NCBI RefSeq assembly: GCF_001940165.2
Contig: NZ_CP135162.1
Span: forward strand, 733,501 to 797,500
DNA from: Roseburia sp. 831b
GTDB lineage: Bacteria; Bacillota; Clostridia; Lachnospirales; Lachnospiraceae
DNA length: 64,000 bases
Direction of reading: 5' to 3'
Shown: in pieces, positions 58,851 to 64,000 of the stretch
How positions within the stretch are numbered: the first letter of the stretch is position 1
How the letters are laid out: the number at the start of each line of letters is the position of its first letter
Translations under genes and position numbers: made by a program
The notes under the pieces: model-generated
Databases searched by the model: none
The model's input: the letters and a program-made list of their open reading frames with translations, nothing else
What the model was told of the DNA's origin: nothing

Positions 58851-59936
58851 TTGATTTCAAATCATAAAATTCAAACAACGTTAGATGAAATAAGAGAGAT
58901 TTCACATATTGAATTAGCTCTTTATACCGAAAAAGGGAAACAGGTAGCGGCAACCTTTGAACCAGAGGGAGATATGGAAACAGCCGTTGCATCATTTGCA
59001 GTATCGATGGCAGAGAGCCAGATGCTTGCAGGATGCCATTTTTTTAAGGTTATCGTGGAAGGAGAAGTAGAGTATATCCTTTTGACGAAATCAGGCACAG
59101 AAGATGCCTACATGATAGGAAGACTGGCAGTTTGCCAGATTCGGAATATGGTTGCAGCCCACATGGAGCAATTTGACCGAAATAATTTTATGCAGAATAT
59201 TCTGCTGGGCAATATGCTGGTTGTCGATATGTATAACAAAGCGCAGAAGCTCCATATTGAGCAGTCGGAGCGCGTGGTATTCGTGATTGACGTGGAACGC
59301 AAGAAAGATTCCACGATTATGGAGATGGTAAAAAATCTTTTTGTGACCAAAGCAAAAGATTTTGTGACAGAGGTGGACGAACAGAGCATTATTCTGGTCA
59401 AGGACACCAGAGACATGAAGGAAGAAGATAATTTGGAGAATCTGGCAGAGATGATTGTGGACAATCTTCACGCAGAGGCGATGGTAAGGGTACGTGTTGG
59501 GTACGGAAACCGTGTGCGGAATCTGCAGGACATAGCCAAATCATACCAGGAAGCAAAGATGGCACTGGAAGTTGGCCGGATTTTCTATGCAGATAAAGAA
59601 ATTATTTCTTATAGTAAATTAGGAATTGGACGTCTGATTTATCAGCTGCCGATGAGTTTATGTGAAATGTTTATCCAGGAAGTGTTTGGAGGAGGAATTC
59701 CAGATATCTTTAACGAGGAGACATTAACCACCATTCAGAAGTTTTTTGAAAATAATCTGAATATCTCAGAGACAGCAAGACAATTATATGTACATAGAAA
59801 CACATTGGTGTATCGATTAGAACGTTTAGAGAAGATAATAGGATTGGATATTCGTAAGTTTGATGATGCGATGACATTCAAGATTGCGATGATGGTATTA
59901 GACCATATGCATTATCAGGGACATACGAAAGCATAA
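58851..59936 (+). CDS. CdaR/PucR family transcriptional regulator
   Basis: A 361-residue regulator. The N-terminal part (about 1-130) is a putative sensory domain, a GGDEF-like central region (about 135-250, RVVFVIDVERKKDST) follows, and the C-terminal PucR-type helix-turn-helix is clear: FFENNLNISETARQLYVHRN then TLVYRLERLEKIIGLDIRKF. TTG 58851 is used because GGAG ends seven bases before it and no ATG is nearby. The position just after the shared sugar ATPase suggests control of carbohydrate uptake genes (inference). Confidence 0.88.
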   Translation: MISNHKIQTTLDEIREISHIELALYTEKGKQVAATFEPEGDMETAVASFAVSMAESQMLAGCHFFKVIVEGEVEYILLTKSGTEDAYMIGRLAVCQIRNMVAAHMEQFDRNNFMQNILLGNMLVVDMYNKAQKLHIEQSERVVFVIDVERKKDSTIMEMVKNLFVTKAKDFVTEVDEQSIILVKDTRDMKEEDNLENLAEMIVDNLHAEAMVRVRVGYGNRVRNLQDIAKSYQEAKMALEVGRIFYADKEIISYSKLGIGRLIYQLPMSLCEMFIQEVFGGGIPDIFNEETLTTIQKFFENNLNISETARQLYVHRNTLVYRLERLEKIIGLDIRKFDDAMTFKIAMMVLDHMHYQGHTKA

Positions 59937-59963
59937 AAGTCCAAAAAGAATAGGGATTTAGGA

Positions 59964-59993
59964 GAATAGAAAGCTCGATGGAGCTTTCTATTC
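59964..59993 (+). terminator. Hairpin between the CdaR-type regulator and gyrB
   Basis: GAATAGAAAGCTC (59964-59976) and GAGCTTTCTATTC (59981-59993) form a perfect 13-bp stem with a GATG tetraloop. Only a weak T-rich tail follows, so it may be a partial terminator or a leader hairpin of the topoisomerase operon. Confidence 0.6.
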
Positions 59994-60025
59994 CTTTGAA
60001 AGGACAGAAAGAAAGGATATGGAAA

Positions 60026-61948
60026 ATGGCAAACAAGGCAACTTATGATGAACATAGCATCTCGGTATTAGAGGGATTAGAAGCGGTTCGAAAAAGACCT
60101 GGAATGTATATCGGAAGTGTGTCAAGAAAAGGATTGAATCATCTGATTTATGAGATTGTGGATAATGCAGTTGATGAGCACCTTGCAGGTGCATGTGACA
60201 CCATCCATGTAACACTTGAGGCAGATGGCTCCTGTACAGTAGAAGATAACGGACGAGGTGTGCCGGTTGGAATGCATGCAAAGGGAGTGTCCGCAGCGCG
60301 TGTTGTCTATACCACATTACATGCGGGAGGTAAATTTGATGATTCTGCTTACAAGACAAGTGGTGGTCTTCACGGAGTAGGTTCCTCGGTTGTAAACGCA
60401 CTTTCGACCTTTATGGACGTGGAAATCAGCAGAGACGGATATGTGCATCATGACCGTTACGAGCGTGGTGTGCCAACAGTAGAATTGGAAAACGGACTTC
60501 TTCCAAAGATTGCAAAGACGAAAAAGACCGGAACAAAGGTAAATTTCCTGCCGGACCCGGAAATTTTTGAAAAAACAAGATTTAAGGAAGATGAAGTCAA
60601 AAGCCGTATGCATGAGACTGCATACTTAAACCCGAAGTTAACAATTATCTACGAGGATAAAAGAGGCGAAGAGGTAGAGCATATTGTCTATCATGAAGAG
60701 GATGGAATCAAGGGCTTTGTAAAAGATTTGAATAAAAATGCGGAAGTACTTCACGATGTCATTTATTTCAAAGGTGAGAGTGAAGGCATCACGGTAGAGG
60801 CAGCGTTCCAGTACACCAATGAATTCCATGAGAATATTTTAGGTTTCTGTAACAATATCTTTAATGCAGAGGGTGGAACCCACATTACCGGATTTAAGAC
60901 AGTCTTTACAACGGTAATCAACTCTTATGCAAGAGAACTTGGTATTTTAAAAGAAAAAGATGCAAACTTCACCGGAGCGGATGTCAGAAACGGTATGACA
61001 GCAGTGGTATCCATCAAACATCCGGACCCACGTTTTGAGGGACAGACCAAGACAAAGTTAGACAACCAGGATGCGTCCAGAGTAACCGCAAAAGTAACAG
61101 GTGATGAGATTCAGCTTTTCTTTGATAAGAACTTAGAAACTTTAAAAACAGTGATTTCCTGTGCCGAAAAGGCAGCGAAGATTCGTAAGACAGAGGAGAA
61201 GGCAAAGACCAATCTTTTGACCAAACAAAAGTTTTCTTTTGACTCAAACGGAAAGCTTGCAAACTGCGAGAGCAGAGATGCCTCCATTTGTGAAATTTTT
61301 ATCGTAGAGGGAGATTCTGCGGGCGGTTCCGCAAAGACAGCGCGTGACCGTAATTTCCAGGCAATTTTGCCAATCCGAGGTAAAATCTTAAACGTAGAGA
61401 AAGCAAGTATTGATAAGGTGCTTGCAAATGCAGAAATCAAGACAATGATTAATGCATTTGGCTGTGGATTCTCGGAAGGATATGGAAACGATTTCGATAT
61501 CACAAAGCTTCGTTATGATAAAATTATTATCATGGCGGATGCCGATGTCGACGGAGCTCATATCTCCACACTTTTATTGACATTATTCTATCGTTTTATG
61601 CCGGAACTTATTTATGAAGGACATGTGTATGTGGCAATGCCGCCACTTTATAAGGCGATTCCAAGCAAGGGCGAGGAAGAATATTTGTACGATGATGCAG
61701 CCTTAGAGCGTTATCGTAAAACACACAAAGGTAACTTCACATTACAGCGATACAAAGGTCTTGGTGAGATGGACGCCCAGCAGTTATGGGAGACAACACT
61801 AGATCCAAAGACACGTATTTTAAAACGCGTTGAAATTGAGGATGGACGTATGGCATCCGATGTGACAGAAATGTTGATGGGAACTGACGTTCCTCCGCGT
61901 AAGGCATTTATTTATGAAAATGCAAAGATGGCAGAACTGGACGTTTAA
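60026..61948 (+). CDS. gyrB: Type IIA DNA topoisomerase subunit B (GyrB-like)
   Basis: ATPase subunit that manages DNA supercoiling. The 640-residue protein has the GHKL ATPase motifs (EIVDNAVDEHLAG, DNGRGVPVG, TSGGLHGVGSSVVNAL) and the TOPRIM metal site (FIVEGDSAGGSAKTARDRN, IIMADADVDGAHI). It ends after QRYKGLGEMDAQQLWETTLDP. ATG 60026 follows AAAGGATATGG. The subunit A gene follows after 20 bases. It may be the main gyrase or a second, topoisomerase IV-like pair; dnaA and recF, common gyrase neighbours, are not here. Confidence 0.9.
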   Translation: MANKATYDEHSISVLEGLEAVRKRPGMYIGSVSRKGLNHLIYEIVDNAVDEHLAGACDTIHVTLEADGSCTVEDNGRGVPVGMHAKGVSAARVVYTTLHAGGKFDDSAYKTSGGLHGVGSSVVNALSTFMDVEISRDGYVHHDRYERGVPTVELENGLLPKIAKTKKTGTKVNFLPDPEIFEKTRFKEDEVKSRMHETAYLNPKLTIIYEDKRGEEVEHIVYHEEDGIKGFVKDLNKNAEVLHDVIYFKGESEGITVEAAFQYTNEFHENILGFCNNIFNAEGGTHITGFKTVFTTVINSYARELGILKEKDANFTGADVRNGMTAVVSIKHPDPRFEGQTKTKLDNQDASRVTAKVTGDEIQLFFDKNLETLKTVISCAEKAAKIRKTEEKAKTNLLTKQKFSFDSNGKLANCESRDASICEIFIVEGDSAGGSAKTARDRNFQAILPIRGKILNVEKASIDKVLANAEIKTMINAFGCGFSEGYGNDFDITKLRYDKIIIMADADVDGAHISTLLLTLFYRFMPELIYEGHVYVAMPPLYKAIPSKGEEEYLYDDAALERYRKTHKGNFTLQRYKGLGEMDAQQLWETTLDPKTRILKRVEIEDGRMASDVTEMLMGTDVPPRKAFIYENAKMAELDV

Positions 61949-61968
61949 AAGAAAGAGGACAAGGATAA

Positions 61969-64000
61969 ATGAAGACAGAGGAACAGATTATTCAGACAGA
62001 ATATTCTGAGTTGATGCAAAAATCATATATCGATTATGCGATGAGTGTTATTATTGCACGTGCCCTGCCGGATGTAAGGGATGGGTTAAAACCGGTGCAA
62101 AGAAGAGCGCTCTACGATATGTATGAACTTGGAATCCGTTATGATAAACCATATAGAAAATGTGCCCGTATCGTCGGAGATACCATGGGTAAATATCACC
62201 CGCACGGAGACAGCTCCATCTACGATGCATTGGTTGTAATGGCACAGGATTTTAAAAAGGGACTTCCACTTGTGGATGGTCACGGTAACTTTGGCTCTAT
62301 CGAGGGGGATGGAGCGGCTGCAATGCGATATACGGAAGCAAGGCTTCAGAAGATTACGCAGGAAGCATATCTTGCAGACTTAGATAAAAATGTGGTCGAT
62401 TTCGTGCCAAACTTTGATGAGACCGAAAAAGAGCCATCTGTACTTCCGGTAAAGGTACCAAACCTTTTATTAAACGGAGCAGAAGGTATTGCAGTTGGTA
62501 TGGCGACCAGTATTCCACCACATAACTTTGCAGAAGTGATAGATGGTGTCATTGCATATATGAAGAATCCGGACATCAATACCGAGCAGATGATGGAATA
62601 TATCAAAGGACCGGATTTTCCAACCGGAGGAATTGTGGCAAACAAAGATGATTTGTTAGCCATCTACTCGACCGGTGCCGGAAAAATCAAAATCCGTGGT
62701 AAAGTAGAGGTAGAGCAGGTCAAAGGTGGAAAAGAAAGACTTGTCATCACGGAAATTCCTTACACCATGATTGGTGCGAATATCGGAAAATTTTTGAATG
62801 ATGTATACAGTCTTGTAGAGACAAAAAAGACCAATGATATTGTCGATATCACAAACCAGTCTTCCAAAGAAGGAATCCGTATTGTATTAGAGCTTCGAAA
62901 AGGCGCTGATGTCAACAATTTAAAGAACCTTCTTTTTAAGAAAACCAAATTAGAAGATACGTTTGGTGTGAATATGTTAGCGGTTGCGGATGGAAAACCA
63001 GAGACGATGGGACTTGTCCCGATTATCAGACACCATGTGGATTTCCAGTATGAGATTGCAACAAGAAAATACAATACACTTCTTGCAAAAGAACTCGAAA
63101 AGAAAGAAGTGCAGGAAGGTCTGATTAAGGCATGTGATGTCATTGACCTGATTATTGAGATTTTGCGTGGAAGTAAGAATGTAAAAGAGGCAAAGGCATG
63201 TCTGGTGGAAGGTGAGACAGGAAACATCAAGTTTAAATCCGAACAGTCTAAAAAGGATGCCGCAAATCTTCATTTTACAGAAAAACAGGCTTCTGCAATC
63301 TTAGAGATGCGTCTTTATAAATTAATCGGATTAGAGATTGAGGCATTGTTAAAAGATCATGAGCAGACCTTGGCAAACATCGCAAACTATGAGGATATTT
63401 TAAATAACCGTGCGACGATGGCAAAAGTAATCATCAAAGAGCTGACAGCATTTAAGAAGGAATATGCAAGGGAAAGAAAGACTGAGATTGCAAACTTAGA
63501 AGCTGCGGTTGTCGAGGAGAAAAAGATTGAGGAAACCGATGTTGTATTCTTGATGGATCGTTTTGGATATGCCAAAACGATTGACGTGTCTGCATACGAG
63601 AGAAACAAAGAGGCGGCAGACAACGAGAATAAGTACATTTTAACCTGTAAGAACACCGACAAGATTTGTCTGTTTACCAATCAGGGACAGCTTCATCTTG
63701 TCAAGGTACTCGATTTGCCTTATGGAAAATTCCGTGACAAAGGAACACCGATTGATAATGTAAGTAACTACAGCAGTAGTCAGGAAGACCTCGTCTACGT
63801 CACTTCATTAGGACAGATACGTGGACGCATGGTTTTATTTGCAACAAAGACAGCGATGCTTAAGGTTGTAGATGGTGGCGAGTTTGACGTGGCAAAACGT
63901 ACAACCGCTGCAACTAAGTTAAACGAGGGAGACGAAGTCCTTTTTGTACATGAGATTACAGGTGAAGAGAATATGGTCATGCAGTCTGAAAAGGACATGT
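61969..64000 (+). CDS. gyrA: Type IIA DNA topoisomerase subunit A (GyrA-like, 3' end missing)
   Basis: DNA-cleaving subunit partner of the preceding gene; 677 codons are visible and the frame is open at the window end. The winged-helix region has GDTMGKYHPHGDSSIYDALV, with the active-site Tyr expected shortly after in MRYTEARLQ. DGLKPVQRRAL and the tower region precede and follow. The coiled-coil gate region (RHHVDFQYEIATRKYNTLLA) differs from the usual RHRxxVxxRRT of standard GyrA. The first C-terminal beta-pinwheel blades start near residue 515, but the GyrA box (QRRGGKG) is not seen in the visible part. The gyrase versus topoisomerase IV-like role is left open. Confidence 0.88.
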   Translation, partial: MKTEEQIIQTEYSELMQKSYIDYAMSVIIARALPDVRDGLKPVQRRALYDMYELGIRYDKPYRKCARIVGDTMGKYHPHGDSSIYDALVVMAQDFKKGLPLVDGHGNFGSIEGDGAAAMRYTEARLQKITQEAYLADLDKNVVDFVPNFDETEKEPSVLPVKVPNLLLNGAEGIAVGMATSIPPHNFAEVIDGVIAYMKNPDINTEQMMEYIKGPDFPTGGIVANKDDLLAIYSTGAGKIKIRGKVEVEQVKGGKERLVITEIPYTMIGANIGKFLNDVYSLVETKKTNDIVDITNQSSKEGIRIVLELRKGADVNNLKNLLFKKTKLEDTFGVNMLAVADGKPETMGLVPIIRHHVDFQYEIATRKYNTLLAKELEKKEVQEGLIKACDVIDLIIEILRGSKNVKEAKACLVEGETGNIKFKSEQSKKDAANLHFTEKQASAILEMRLYKLIGLEIEALLKDHEQTLANIANYEDILNNRATMAKVIIKELTAFKKEYARERKTEIANLEAAVVEEKKIEETDVVFLMDRFGYAKTIDVSAYERNKEAADNENKYILTCKNTDKICLFTNQGQLHLVKVLDLPYGKFRDKGTPIDNVSNYSSSQEDLVYVTSLGQIRGRMVLFATKTAMLKVVDGGEFDVAKRTTAATKLNEGDEVLFVHEITGEENMVMQSEKDM

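Overview
The window looks like chromosomal DNA of a low-GC Gram-positive anaerobe of the class Clostridia, most likely family Lachnospiraceae. The evidence is AT-rich intergenic DNA, strong AGGAGG-type ribosome binding sites, several TTG/GTG starts, and conserved Firmicutes blocks: yceD-rpmF-plsX-acpP-rnc-smc-ftsY, ylxM-ffh-rpsP-khpA-rimM-trmD-rplS, and lepB-rbgA-lepB-rnhB-ylqG-ylqH-yraN. This is inferred from gene order and protein character; no 16S gene is present. No tRNA, rRNA, CRISPR array, transposase or prophage gene was seen.

Layout. 1-5.5 kb: purine and central metabolism (3' part of purF, purB, an enolase with an extra acidic insert, adenosine deaminase). 5.5-12.8 kb: a 1914-residue surface protein with OB-fold-like modules, a PHP-type metallohydrolase domain and a C-terminal anchor, followed by a YibE/F membrane protein. 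12.8-14.1 kb: tmcAL on the minus strand. 14.2-20.4 kb: an accessory island with a minus-strand arm (PadR regulator, HAAS-type membrane protein, small secreted protein) and a divergent plus-strand arm (small secreted DUF2712-like protein, lipoprotein, three ABC-2-like permeases, an ATPase, a membrane-anchored protein). 20.5-34.3 kb: ackA, the lipid/ribosome/segregation block, ilvA, and the SRP and S16 genes. 34.4-39.1 kb: a signalling pair, a FapA(DUF342)-receiver fusion and a 1024-residue hybrid histidine kinase, lying between khpA and rimM. 39.1-48 kb: rimM, a TrmD-acetyltransferase fusion, rplS, two signal peptidases around rbgA, rnhB, orphan FliK-like and FlhB-like proteins, yraN, pgeF. 48-52.4 kb: an M42 aminopeptidase and a GntR(YtrA-type)-ABC operon. 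52.5-64 kb: a PDZ-radical SAM-DUF512 protein, der, plsY, gpsA, dut, a sugar-ABC ATPase, a CdaR/PucR regulator, and a gyrB/gyrA-type topoisomerase pair cut off by the window end.

How it fits together. plsX, acpP, plsY and gpsA cover the start of phospholipid synthesis. ffh, ftsY and two signal peptidases belong to protein export. trmD, rimM, rplS, rpsP, khpA, rbgA, rpmF and der serve translation and ribosome assembly. tmcAL consumes acetate and ATP for tRNA modification and lies about 6.5 kb from acetate kinase, with the accessory island between them.

The least explained content is the 14.2-20.4 kb island, the PHP/OB-fold surface protein, the FapA-receiver plus hybrid kinase module, the TrmD-GNAT fusion, a 24-bp perfect inverted repeat with a GC-rich palindromic element after rpmF, and several places where regulatory signals overlap: a terminator-like hairpin that contains the eno ribosome binding site, and a terminator arm that supplies a -35 box.
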